From: Planctomycetota bacterium
Lineage (GTDB): Bacteria > Planctomycetota > Phycisphaerae > Phycisphaerales > Phycisphaeraceae
Assembly (NCBI GenBank): GCA_016350165.1
Contig: CP066225.1
Span: forward strand, 2,480,001 to 2,544,000
DNA: 64,000 nucleotides
Direction: 5' to 3'
Shown: positions 53,039 to 62,151 of the stretch, in pieces
Layout: each line of letters opens with the position of its first letter
Position numbering within the stretch: the first letter of the stretch is position 1
Made by a program: the position numbers and the translations under genes
Notes under the pieces: model-generated
What the model was told of the DNA's origin: nothing
What the model saw: the letters and a program-made list of their open reading frames with translations, nothing else
Database searches by the model: none

Positions 53039-53833
53039 ATGATGCGACTAAAATCATTTCTGCCAGTATTTATTGCAACGTTCACGCTGTTACTCTGCTC
53101 GACCGATGCGATGGCAATGTATAACCCAAGGCTTGGGCGATTTATGCAAAGGGACCCGATTGGTTATCCCAATGGCTTCAACGCATTTGCGGCTTACCAT
53201 ATCATTAGGGGAGGATTAGATCCAAGTGGTTTATATGAAATAGAATATGAAGGTGATTGGACTGATGAACAGAAAAAGAGAGTTGAAGATTCCTTAGATC
53301 GTATAGATGAACGTATTACAGATCTACTTGATCAGTTAGATGAATTAGAAAAAAGTTTGTCCGATTGTGTGAAAAATAAAATGGAAGATTCATTAAATAA
53401 GATTCGAAATAAATTAAAAGCTATGCAAGATAATATAAATAGCAAATCTCGCAACTTAGAATTGTATCAGGGGAAAATTCCTACAACTGATAAACACGGT
53501 TATACAAATATGATGACTAAGCCATCAGGAGGGTGGTGGGATGATTGGATGAAATTTAACACTATACCAGACGAAAGAGGAAACCCTTGGGATACTCTTC
53601 CTAAAAGTGAATTTGATAGGCACTTTTTTCACGAGCAGTTTCATATTACCGAAGGAGGGTGGGGGACCAATCACGATGATGATGGTACTTGGGAAGATCC
53701 ACATAAGTTAGATAAACTCATAGGCAAAGATATTGCCGACGCACTAGGTTTTGACTTACTTATGGCTGAAAAAGAATGTGGTGAATGTCCACTACCTGAA
53801 GATGATGATGATTATGATGAGGGTGAAGAATAA
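53039..53833 (+). CDS. Orphan secreted RHS-core tip with HExxH motif
   Basis: 264 residues. A signal peptide (about 1-26) is followed at once by the RHS-associated core boundary (YNPRLGRFMQRDPIGYPNG, DPSGLYEIEY), with none of the preceding YD repeats. Such core pieces normally end a long RHS shell and introduce a C-terminal toxin. Here residues 70-140 form a Lys/Glu/Asp-rich helix, and the last 90 residues include HFFHEQFHITEGG, i.e. HEQFH (198-202), a metallopeptidase-like HExxH. The acidic tail (DDDDYDEGEE) is unusual. Inference: a small secreted or cell-surface effector. The sequence is A/T-rich compared with ppk1, which suggests horizontal transfer. Confidence 0.78.
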   Translation: MMRLKSFLPVFIATFTLLLCSTDAMAMYNPRLGRFMQRDPIGYPNGFNAFAAYHIIRGGLDPSGLYEIEYEGDWTDEQKKRVEDSLDRIDERITDLLDQLDELEKSLSDCVKNKMEDSLNKIRNKLKAMQDNINSKSRNLELYQGKIPTTDKHGYTNMMTKPSGGWWDDWMKFNTIPDERGNPWDTLPKSEFDRHFFHEQFHITEGGWGTNHDDDGTWEDPHKLDKLIGKDIADALGFDLLMAEKECGECPLPEDDDDYDEGEE

Positions 53834-53899
53834 AAGAATCTTGATCTTCATAAACTCGATAGCTTGAAATTGATAATCAAAATAAAAAGAAAATGTACT

Positions 53900-54394
53900 A
53901 TGATGTGTTCTTTCAAGAGAAGGCCTAAAAAAATAATTCTAATATCCTTGTCAGCGTTATTGGGTCTGGCTTTAGTACTGATATTGTTTGCTAGGGGTAT
54001 AATGGTTAATACATATATTGATATTAATTCAGGTAGACTTCAAAAAGAAATTGTTTTGAGAGGTTATGTTTTTCAACGAACGAACATAAATACTACATTT
54101 TCGGAATTTTATGCATCGACATCACCAAGTCCCCAGAACTCAGATTGGGCAATTATTGATTCTCGGCCATATTTTAAGTTGCTCACAGGTCGGCCTTCCC
54201 CGAATTATCATTTTCATGGTGCGAATGCAAGTCTCAAACAATTAATGGAAGCTTTTGCAGTAAGTGGGAGTTCTCAGAAGAAACAGCGAGATTTGGCTGA
54301 AAGAGCAATTCAAATTCTTCAAAGTGGTCATAATTTTGAAGTAGTTTATTTGGAGAATGGTTCTTTGGAAGTTGTGTCGACTAACGCAGAATAA
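53900..54394 (+). CDS. Membrane-anchored hypothetical protein, possible partner of the RHS tip
   Basis: 164 residues from the ATG at 53900 (MMCSFKRRPKK). The frame is open from a TTG at 53864. A basic N-terminus and a hydrophobic helix (about residues 12-33) anchor an extracytoplasmic domain (RLQKEIVLRGYVFQRTNINT, then SDWAIIDSRPYFKLLTGRPSP). I recognise no family. It begins 66 nt after the RHS-tip stop with the same A/T-rich base use and ends at the same terminator, so it is probably co-transcribed. An immunity role is inferred from this position only. Confidence 0.65.
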   Translation: MMCSFKRRPKKIILISLSALLGLALVLILFARGIMVNTYIDINSGRLQKEIVLRGYVFQRTNINTTFSEFYASTSPSPQNSDWAIIDSRPYFKLLTGRPSPNYHFHGANASLKQLMEAFAVSGSSQKKQRDLAERAIQILQSGHNFEVVYLENGSLEVVSTNAE

Positions 54395-54450
54395 TTCAAG
54401 CGGCTGTTACCTGTATTATCAAAAAACGATGGTTGTTATATTGCAACCCA

Positions 54451-54475
54451 TGGCCGATTAATTTCGGCCATTTTT
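54451..54475 (+). terminator. Terminator after the RHS-tip gene pair
   Basis: TGGCCGA (54451-54457) pairs with TCGGCCA (54464-54470) around a 6-nt loop, followed by TTTTT. Confidence 0.8.
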
Positions 54476-54585
54476 ATTAGCATTTTATCGATATAAAACA
54501 CATCACTTATTTACAGAAATAAGAGTGACTTGAATAAAATATTCGTAAATGATTTGCAGCTTTTTCATTGTTGTTTTCGTTTTGA

Positions 54586-56127
54586 TCACTGACTTACTTT
54601 TGCCATATCGTTGGTCAGCATTGTTTTTTGAATCTGCGAAATCATTTTGTCTTGCAGTACCGTGATCTGACCTTCCTGCACAGGTGCTTTGATGTTGTTG
54701 AACATAAAGCTGAATGCAATTGTGCGGGTGATCGTCGGGTCTTCTGGCGAAGGATACATGTAATAACCACTCACCGTTTTCACGCCTGTTAAACGACCTG
54801 TTTTGCCGAATACCCAGTGACCGCTTTTCAAATCGCGGAATCGTCTTGTTAGTGTACCTTCACCCATGCGCTGTCCATCTGCGGTGCGGCCTGCGTAAGC
54901 CATGGATTCACGATACATGTCGATTGAATCCGGATTATCGTACATGGCTTCAAGCAGTTGAACGAGCATGTGACTTGAGATGAGATTACTGCGACTTAAA
55001 CCACTACCATCAGCAATCTGCGCGGTGCTTGCAGATGTACCGACTAGGTTGCGAAGGAAGGTACGCATTGCAGCGGCGCCGTTTGCCCAACTGCCGGGAC
55101 TGCCCGTGATCTTGTTCGCGATGCGCTTGAACAATGATTCAGCATACATGTTCACGGAATTTTGATTTGTTCTTGCGAGTACGAGTGGGAGCGTGGTACG
55201 GACTGCGTGCAGCGAAGTACTTTCGGGGAGTGTGTCGTGTTCTTTGGGACGATCAATCACATCAAATGTAATGCCATGTTTGCCGAGTTCTTCGGTGAAG
55301 TATTGTGCGAAGAATGCAGCGGGGTCGTGAACGGTGATTGAGGTTGAACCGCGTCGATTGAATTTTACGTTGCCATGAAAAACGAGGTTGTTGTTGTCAG
55401 GACCGCGGCTGATCCAGAAGTTGTCCTGTTTGCTGGTACGAGCGCGGTTGATGGTGGTGAGGAATCCTGCATTGGGGAACATAATAATGCGCGGTTCGGA
55501 GCCGAGGTATTTACTGGGAACAGGCGTGACGTCGATGAGGTTGCGATAGAAGTTGAGCCCTGCGATTTCTGCGCCGTAGTGGTACATGAGATCACGTTTA
55601 TCCCAATCGGGGTGCGTGAACTGGTAATCGAAGACGCGGTCGTCGAGGTATAGGGTGCCGAAGTGGGTGATACCAGTTTCTTTGATGGTGTTGATCCAGA
55701 GATCGAGGATATCTTCGATCGCGAGATTGTGTTGTTTGAGGAGTATGGGGTCACAGAAGGCGGGGTCGCCGTCACCTTTGATGATGAGGGAGGGGCGGCC
55801 GTTGTCGTCGAGTGCTTCAACGAGACGGAGTTCGGTTGCGAATGCGAAGTCGGTGCCGAGCAGGTCGATGGCGGCGGCGGTGGTGAGTAGCTTCATATTT
55901 GAAGCGGGGATGAGGAGGGTGTCGGAATTGATCTGCGCGAGCATGACGTCGTAGTCGAGATCTTTGACGGTGATTGAGTATTGGGTTTTGCGGAGGTTTG
56001 AGGTTTGAATGAGATTGCGGAGCTGCCCTTCGATGTCGGCAGCAAGGGTTGCGGTGCAAATGCATAGCGTGATGAGTGTGAACAGGAGTGGTGTGGTGAA
56101 CTTTGAAAGACGCTTAATATCCGGCAT
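54586..56127 (-). CDS. dacB: D-alanyl-D-alanine carboxypeptidase/endopeptidase (PBP4 type)
   Basis: 513 residues from the ATG at 56125-56127 (AGAGGA 6 nt upstream). A signal peptide ends near TLAAD (about 30). The three serine-DD-peptidase motifs are present: SxxK in LIPASNMKLLTTAAA, SxN in RTNQNSVNMYAESLF and KTG in WVFGKTGRLTG. ADGSGLSRSNLIS is the class C (S13) signature. The protein trims D-Ala or cuts cross-links in peptidoglycan, in the periplasm. Its presence supports peptidoglycan metabolism in this organism. It is convergent with the RHS gene pair. Confidence 0.94.
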   Translation of the reverse strand: MPDIKRLSKFTTPLLFTLITLCICTATLAADIEGQLRNLIQTSNLRKTQYSITVKDLDYDVMLAQINSDTLLIPASNMKLLTTAAAIDLLGTDFAFATELRLVEALDDNGRPSLIIKGDGDPAFCDPILLKQHNLAIEDILDLWINTIKETGITHFGTLYLDDRVFDYQFTHPDWDKRDLMYHYGAEIAGLNFYRNLIDVTPVPSKYLGSEPRIIMFPNAGFLTTINRARTSKQDNFWISRGPDNNNLVFHGNVKFNRRGSTSITVHDPAAFFAQYFTEELGKHGITFDVIDRPKEHDTLPESTSLHAVRTTLPLVLARTNQNSVNMYAESLFKRIANKITGSPGSWANGAAAMRTFLRNLVGTSASTAQIADGSGLSRSNLISSHMLVQLLEAMYDNPDSIDMYRESMAYAGRTADGQRMGEGTLTRRFRDLKSGHWVFGKTGRLTGVKTVSGYYMYPSPEDPTITRTIAFSFMFNNIKAPVQEGQITVLQDKMISQIQKTMLTNDMAKVSQ

Positions 56128-56940
56128 GGAATCCTCTGCTCGCTTTGAATCTGGCCAACGTAACAAACAGGCGTGTTAATAAACAGGCGATGAAAACTTG
56201 GGGAGGGTACTGATCGATTACCCTTGATGATAGTAAGTTACACGAAATATAGAACGGTTGCGAGAGAGAGAATAAGAATGATGCGGGGGTGGGATTGGTT
56301 GTTTGAAAGTTGCGGATTTTGTGTGATTGCGCGCATGAAATGGGAGGAGAGTTGGTTTGGCGGAGCGCTGAAATGCGCTGGTTTTTGAAAAACAAAATGA
56401 GCGATTATGTGAAATTGATGATCGAAAAAGTGAAATGAGAATGAAAATAAAGGTGTTACACGCGTGAGAATGGGGTGGGGAGGCGCGAATGTGCGCGCGG
56501 TTTGGTTTGGGGGCGCGCAAGTGCTTTATTTTTGAAGTTGGAAATGACACGAAATGAGCTGAAATCGATGAGAAATGGTGCGGGATGGGTTGGAAATGGT
56601 CAGAAATCAGTCAGAAATGGATGGTCTTAAGAGGAGGTGGGCGCGGTTGTGCGCTGATTTGGGGTGGGGGATTGTGTGTTGGTTGGCAATTGGAATTATG
56701 CGCGCGGTGGAGGAGGGCGAGGTTGTGTTGCTGCACGTATTTGAGTGAACAGTGTTCGCTGTAATATGAGGGGTATAAATAAGCTAGAACTATATAAAGG
56801 TTATTAATAATCGCGGACTTGCCTTAAGGGTTTATTGGTAGATCACGATAGAGCTATTACTAGACGCTCGTTCAATGAGCAAAGTTATAAATATAAAAAT
56901 CCATGCCCATAGGCAACCTATCTAGATTGAGGCAATGAAG
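56128..56940. other. Long intergenic region before the autotransporter gene
   Basis: 813 bases between divergent genes with no gene I trust. It contains GCGCGC-based strings (56326, about 56493, 56513, 56700) and GAAATG repeats. GGAAATGGTCAGAAATC (56592-56608) is the near-exact reverse complement of 29468-29484. The 3' part (56720-56930) is A/T-rich and probably holds the autotransporter promoter; GAGG (56929-56932) precedes its ATG. Confidence 0.5.
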
Positions 56941-59900
56941 ATGAAGAATGAAAGTAATAAGTTAAGGACTGGTGTGTTGGCTGGTTTGGCGGCGTGTTCG
57001 ATGGTTTGGTTGGGGAGTATGAGCGTGAATGGTGCGACGGTGACGTGGGACAATGGTTTTCATAACCAGGATTGGACACGTCCGACGAACTGGGACACGG
57101 ATGCTTTGCCGACGAACGCGGATACGGTTGAGATTGGTATGGGTGTTGGGATTTATAGTGGTGCGACGGGTGAAGCGGATGTGGTGAATTTCCGTCCGAG
57201 TGGTAGTGGTAATAATTTGTCGATTTTGAGTAATGCGACGTTGAATGCGAATGCGGTGAATTTGATTAATGAGATTAATCCGAGTTTTGCGTCTGAGATA
57301 AAGCTGAACATTCAGAACAGCGCGGTGAATGTGGCGGGTGATTTGACGCTGACGAGTTCATCGATTGATACGAATCAGAAGGTGACGATTACGACGACGG
57401 GTAGCTCGACGGATAACGATACGCTCGATATTGATGGTAATCTGATTCTGAATGCGGCGAGCACTTTGATTGAGTCGAATAGTCTGAGGCTTGAGGCGTC
57501 GAATATAACTGGTGGTACGATTGCTCGTGAGAGCCGATTTATTCTCACTGATAATGCTGCAATTTTGTTGGATAATAATGCGGATGCAAATATTAATACG
57601 TCTTTGATCTTTTTTGAAAAATCTACGGAGTTGATATCGTTTGATGTAAGCGGAACTGCGATTATGCAATTTGGCTCGCTATCGATTGATGGTGATGGTG
57701 TTGCGGATAACGAGTTTGAGTTGCATTTGACCAATACGGCAGCGAACGGTTTTGAAGCGATACATGGTATTGATATTAAGTCGAAGCGATTGGATATTGT
57801 TTTAGATCAGGGTTACGTTGTAGCGGGTAATGATGGGATTGTGTTGGGGCGTTCAACGAATAACAAATCTGAAGCGACGACGATTGATGCGTTCAGTTTG
57901 GCAAACAATTCAACAATTTCCACTTCCGGAGATTTTGAATGCTATGCGAGTGGTACACTTGATTTAGGTAATGGTACGATCCAAGCTGCGAATATTAATA
58001 AGTATCGCTATGAGGGTGGTACGAGTTACGATCCGGGTCAGTGGTTGACGATTAATATGGCGGGTGGAAATTTGATTGCATTGGGTACGGTAACTGATGG
58101 GTCGGATTCCGATGCGGTCATTCAGTTTAATAAAGAGATGAGTAGCGATCGTTACGATCAACTGGTTGGTTATGGTACGGTGACGGCTGGTTATACAGAT
58201 GGTGGGGGCGTATTCCATAAGGGCGAGATTCGGATTGGTAATTATGCTGGTATTGTCAATGATGTGAATGGTGAGACATTAACATTTAATGGTAACATGC
58301 AAGTTGTTGGTATTGAGAATATTGATGCAGATCCAGCGAATAATTATTATCATCCGTATTCATTGAAGGCGACGAATGGTGGTAATATCGTTGTTAATGG
58401 TGATGTTGGTTATCAGGGTGTTTATGTTGCAGATGTGGGTTCATCGATCACGATCAATGGTGATTTGTCATGTGAAACGACGACGATCAATGGTAATGTG
58501 ATTGTTAATGGTGATATCTTGACGGATGTCTGGAGTGATGTAACGGTTAAAAATACGTTTGGTTTGCAGGATGGTCATGAGCTTTTGATGGAAGTATTTC
58601 GGCCTGATGATCAGTTTCTGACGGACAACGGAATTGGTGCTGATGAGTTGAGTGGTACGATCACTGTTGTTGATGGTGGGGTGATGAATCTTGATGGTGA
58701 TTTGCGTGTTAAGGATGTGACAGCAAACTTTACTAGTGATGCGTTTGAGTATGGCCAGTATGTGGTGGGTGATGAATTTGAATTGATCAAGACGGAGGGA
58801 ACGGGCTCGTTGGAAGGTGAGTTTGATAATGTTTACTTGCCGACGGAAACGAATGGGGTGATGCTGAAGATTGATTTGAATACAGCGGATGATGATGGTG
58901 TTGCGGATTATATGAAGTTATTGGCACAGGCAGCGGGGATCTCGCCGACGGTTAACGCGAAGAGTGAGGGGATGAAGAAGACGATGGGCGCGATTGATAA
59001 GGCGGCTGCGAATAATGCGGCGTTTAATATTGTGGTAACAGATATTTTGAATTTGCCAACCCAGCAGAAACAGCAGGCAGCGGTTGAATCATTGCAGCAG
59101 AATAACTTGCTCAGTCAGTCATCGACGGCAACGAATCTTGCGACATCGAATGCGAATGCGATGCATAGTCGGTTTAATGGTGTGCAGCAAGGGCAGGTAT
59201 TTGCTTGGGAGCCTTCGAGTAATCAGTCTAATCGAGTATTAGCTGGTGGTGAGAGGGAGATGAGCGATTACATGTTGATGTTGTCTGATGATAGTGAAGA
59301 GTTGACGGGATCGCCGGTGTTTGACTGGTTTAATGGTCATGGTGGCGGCTTGTTTTTGACGTCTGGTTTTACGCACACGGATCATAATTCGACAGAGAAT
59401 CAGGTTGGTTTTGAATCGTATCAGTCAGATTTTCTGATTGGTGGTGATTTTATGGCGGCTGAGAATTTGCGTGTTGGTGGTGCGATTGGTTATGCGTATG
59501 TGACAACGGATAATCTGAATTCGTTAGGTGGTTCGGAAACGAATGCACTGAATACACAGTTGTATGCGAATTATTATGCTGCTCCTAACTTACGAATAGA
59601 CTTGACAGCTGGTTATACATATGCAGCGTATGAGTTGGAACGTAATCTGTTTAATGGTGAGACTGCGTTTGGTAATACGCATAATCATCAGTTTACAGCT
59701 GAGGCAGGCGTGAATTATTTGATGGAAGATACAGGTGTAGAGGGATTGGTGTTGACGCCGTTTGCGTATATGCGTTATGTGAATTCGAATATTAATGGGT
59801 ATACGGAAACTGAGGCGGGGCACTTGGGGTTAAAGGTTGATGACCAGTCGAATGATTCATTAACGAGTTCGATTGGTGCGGTTGTTTCGATGAAATATGA

Positions 59901-60177
59901 GTTGTCTAACTCGGTATTAGAACCGTTTGTCTCGGCGTCTTATGAGCATCAGTTTATTGATCAGGATCGTTCGACGGATGTATCGTTTATTGGTGATCCG
60001 GCGAATCCGTTCAAAGCGTTTGTTGATGGGACTGATACGGATTATGTAAATCTGTCAGTAGGTTCGTTGTGGGCGTTGTCAGATAAGCTGATGTTACGTG
60101 CGACGTTTGATACGGTGCTGTTCCATGATGAGTTGGAATCACAGCGTGTAAGTGCTGGGTTCAGATTTAACTTTTAA
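56941..60177 (+). CDS. Autotransporter (type V secretion) with beta-helix passenger
   Basis: 1,078 residues from the ATG at 56941, chosen because GAGG is 8 nt upstream; the frame opens at 56935. A signal peptide ends at about NGA (residue 32). The passenger (to about residue 790) has many Asn/Asp/Thr/Gly-rich strands, as in right-handed beta-helices (GNVIVNGDILTDVWSD, INGDLSCETTTINGNVIV). The last ~270 residues form the autotransporter beta-barrel: FLTSGFTHTDHNS, LIGGDFMAAENLRVGGAIGYAY, LRIDLTAGYTYAAYEL, and the end SAGFRFNF with terminal Phe. It should insert in the outer membrane. Autotransporters are not common in Planctomycetes reports. It ends at a terminator. Confidence 0.9.
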   Translation: MKNESNKLRTGVLAGLAACSMVWLGSMSVNGATVTWDNGFHNQDWTRPTNWDTDALPTNADTVEIGMGVGIYSGATGEADVVNFRPSGSGNNLSILSNATLNANAVNLINEINPSFASEIKLNIQNSAVNVAGDLTLTSSSIDTNQKVTITTTGSSTDNDTLDIDGNLILNAASTLIESNSLRLEASNITGGTIARESRFILTDNAAILLDNNADANINTSLIFFEKSTELISFDVSGTAIMQFGSLSIDGDGVADNEFELHLTNTAANGFEAIHGIDIKSKRLDIVLDQGYVVAGNDGIVLGRSTNNKSEATTIDAFSLANNSTISTSGDFECYASGTLDLGNGTIQAANINKYRYEGGTSYDPGQWLTINMAGGNLIALGTVTDGSDSDAVIQFNKEMSSDRYDQLVGYGTVTAGYTDGGGVFHKGEIRIGNYAGIVNDVNGETLTFNGNMQVVGIENIDADPANNYYHPYSLKATNGGNIVVNGDVGYQGVYVADVGSSITINGDLSCETTTINGNVIVNGDILTDVWSDVTVKNTFGLQDGHELLMEVFRPDDQFLTDNGIGADELSGTITVVDGGVMNLDGDLRVKDVTANFTSDAFEYGQYVVGDEFELIKTEGTGSLEGEFDNVYLPTETNGVMLKIDLNTADDDGVADYMKLLAQAAGISPTVNAKSEGMKKTMGAIDKAAANNAAFNIVVTDILNLPTQQKQQAAVESLQQNNLLSQSSTATNLATSNANAMHSRFNGVQQGQVFAWEPSSNQSNRVLAGGEREMSDYMLMLSDDSEELTGSPVFDWFNGHGGGLFLTSGFTHTDHNSTENQVGFESYQSDFLIGGDFMAAENLRVGGAIGYAYVTTDNLNSLGGSETNALNTQLYANYYAAPNLRIDLTAGYTYAAYELERNLFNGETAFGNTHNHQFTAEAGVNYLMEDTGVEGLVLTPFAYMRYVNSNINGYTETEAGHLGLKVDDQSNDSLTSSIGAVVSMKYELSNSVLEPFVSASYEHQFIDQDRSTDVSFIGDPANPFKAFVDGTDTDYVNLSVGSLWALSDKLMLRATFDTVLFHDELESQRVSAGFRFNF

Positions 60178-60203
60178 GACTAATCAATAGATAGATATAA
60201 AAG

Positions 60204-60234
60204 AAAACGCCTTGCTTGATGCGAGGCGTTTTTT
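60204..60234. terminator. Terminator after the autotransporter, possibly bidirectional
   Basis: AACGCCT (60206-60212) pairs with AGGCGTT (60224-60230), followed by a T tract; an A tract before it would serve the convergent 60248-60607 gene. Confidence 0.8.
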
Positions 60235-60247
60235 GTGGTTCGGTTTT

Positions 60248-60607
60248 TTATTCTGCGGCCCATTGCCAAGCTTCGTCGATTTCGTTTGTGTGGAAGAATC
60301 GCATTTGGCCGTGCATGAGTTTGTTTGTGATTTTGGTCATTTGTTCGTGCCATTTTTTTTCGCCGACGAGGGCGATGCGGTGGAAGCTGGACCAGTGAGT
60401 GGTATCGAATTTGAGTTCTTCGAAGATGGCGTGGAGTGAGATGCCTTTGTAGTTATTGATGTCGACGACGGCGCGAAGGGAGCCATGCTTTTGGATGATG
60501 TCGTCGAGGACTGGAATGACGTGTTTGTAGTCGGTGGCTTGGAGTTTGTCAGTGGCGACCAGGCCTACAACGGTGGGATACTCATCGCGATATACGGTGT
60601 CGATCAT
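60248..60607 (-). CDS. SpoIIAA-like (STAS-related) protein
   Basis: 119 residues from the ATG at 60605-60607 (MIDTVYRDEYPTVVG), which matches the usual start of this family; the frame extends to 60643. Family pattern: VVGLVATDKLQATDYKHVIPVLDDIIQKHGSLRAVVDI, then FDTTHWSSFHRIALVGEKKW and a C-terminal helix with MRFFHTNEIDEAWQW. SpoIIAA-like (DUF3478) proteins are STAS-fold cytoplasmic proteins of unclear role. The gene is convergent with the autotransporter. Confidence 0.85.
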   Translation of the reverse strand: MIDTVYRDEYPTVVGLVATDKLQATDYKHVIPVLDDIIQKHGSLRAVVDINNYKGISLHAIFEELKFDTTHWSSFHRIALVGEKKWHEQMTKITNKLMHGQMRFFHTNEIDEAWQWAAE

Positions 60608-60743
60608 GGTGATGGCTCGGTTAGGGGTGAGGAAAAGGTGCATCTATATATAGATGCTGTTTGAAAATGATAGGCGAGTGGTGGGTGAGAAGAGGGTAGG
60701 GGTTTTAAGGCGGTGCGATAAGAAAGGGAGTGAAGTGAGGGAA

Positions 60744-61880
60744 TCAGGATTGTGTGAGGATTTTTTGGTAGAGATTTTGGTAGGCAGCGTGCATTTGGGA
60801 TTGGGTAAAATTGCTTTGGAGGTGTTGATGGGCGGCGGTTGCGAATTGTGTGCGAAGATCGGGGTTATTGGCGAGTGTGAGGAGGTTTTGTGCGAGAGCT
60901 TGGTGATCTTGGCGAGGGGAAAGGAGGCCTGTGGATTGGTTGATGACGACTTCGGGGTTGCCGCCGACGTCGGTGGTGGCGATGGGAATGTGGGTGGCCA
61001 TGGCTTCGAGAAGTGTGACGGAAATGCCTTCGGATAGGCTGGAGAGGGTGAAGATGTCTGCGGCGGGAAGGATTTGTGAGACGTCATCACGCACGCCGGT
61101 GAAGATGATGCGGTCTTGGAGGTTGAGTTTTTGTGAGAGGGATTGCATTTTGGGTTGTTCGGGGCCATCGCCGACGAGGATGAGTTTGGCTGTGGGGTGG
61201 CTTTTTGCGACAAGGTTGAAGGCGCGGATTGAGGTTTCGTGATTTTTGACTGGGTGGAAGCGAGCGACCTGCATGATGATGAGGTCTTGTGGTGAGAGGT
61301 TGAGGAGGTTGCGAGCGTGTGTGCGTGAGGTGGGTGAGATTGGAGGGAAATTTGAGGGGTTTATGCCGTTGTAAATGACGGAGATGGGTTTGTTTTTGAT
61401 GCGCTCGTTGTTAATGAGTGCTTGTCGTACGAAGTTGCCGACGGCTGTGATGTAGTCGGGGTGCTTGAAGAGGAAGCGGTTGAGGAGAGTTCGCTTGCGT
61501 GAGGGGAGGTCGGGGTAGTGGCGGCCGTGTTCGGTGAAGATGATGGGTGGTGATGATGAGAAGGGGAAACGTGAGAGGGATGCGTAGAAGAAGGGGGTGT
61601 ATTGATGAGCGTGAATGAGTTGGATGTTGTGTTTTTGGGTTACGTTTTTTATGTGCTTGGGGACGTTTCTATCAATGCCGGGCTGCCTTTGGAGGTCGAT
61701 GACTTGAAAGCCTTCGGATTGCATTTGTGTGCCGAGCTGGTCGGAGCCGCCGAGGCCATCGAGGCAGAGAAAGATGAAGTTGAATTGGTCCTGAAGCTTG
61801 CGCGCAAGATCGGTTGCGAGGACTTCAGCGCCAGCGAATGAGAGTTGGTGGAGGATGTGGGCGATGGTTGGTTTGGACAT
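60744..61880 (-). CDS. GT4-family glycosyltransferase
   Basis: 378 residues with a GT-B fold. N-terminus: IAHILHQLSFAGAEVLATDLARKL, with the acceptor-side AGAE motif. IQLIHAHQYTPFFYAS and FTEHGRHYPD follow. The C-terminal domain has MQVARFHPVKNHETSIRAF (about 215) and LILVGDGPEQ. The donor site is SSLSEGISVTLLEAMATHIPIATTDVGGNPEVV (about 280-312). Donor and acceptor are unknown; it resembles transferases of exopolysaccharide clusters, and a PEP-CTERM protein elsewhere in the window would fit. It stands alone between the SpoIIAA-like gene and the divergent LysR gene. Confidence 0.9.
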   Translation of the reverse strand: MSKPTIAHILHQLSFAGAEVLATDLARKLQDQFNFIFLCLDGLGGSDQLGTQMQSEGFQVIDLQRQPGIDRNVPKHIKNVTQKHNIQLIHAHQYTPFFYASLSRFPFSSSPPIIFTEHGRHYPDLPSRKRTLLNRFLFKHPDYITAVGNFVRQALINNERIKNKPISVIYNGINPSNFPPISPTSRTHARNLLNLSPQDLIIMQVARFHPVKNHETSIRAFNLVAKSHPTAKLILVGDGPEQPKMQSLSQKLNLQDRIIFTGVRDDVSQILPAADIFTLSSLSEGISVTLLEAMATHIPIATTDVGGNPEVVINQSTGLLSPRQDHQALAQNLLTLANNPDLRTQFATAAHQHLQSNFTQSQMHAAYQNLYQKILTQS

Positions 61881-62151
61881 GGTGGGGGAGGTTGATGTCG
61901 TGAATGTCGGTTTGAGGGGTAGGTGTGGGGTAATTTCTTAGACTGAGTTATGTGAGAATGTAGTGAAGTCTTACATAAGACTGTAGCGTTACTAATAGAT
62001 GTATCGGTTATCCCTTTCGCAAAACACGATCTATGTGTGTGTGACTAATGGACTTATCGGAATCCACGGTTCGTGCACATGTTGTTCATTATAAGTTATT
62101 TTAATAGTAGCTTTTTTTGACATTAACATTTCTAATGATATACTTCCCCTC

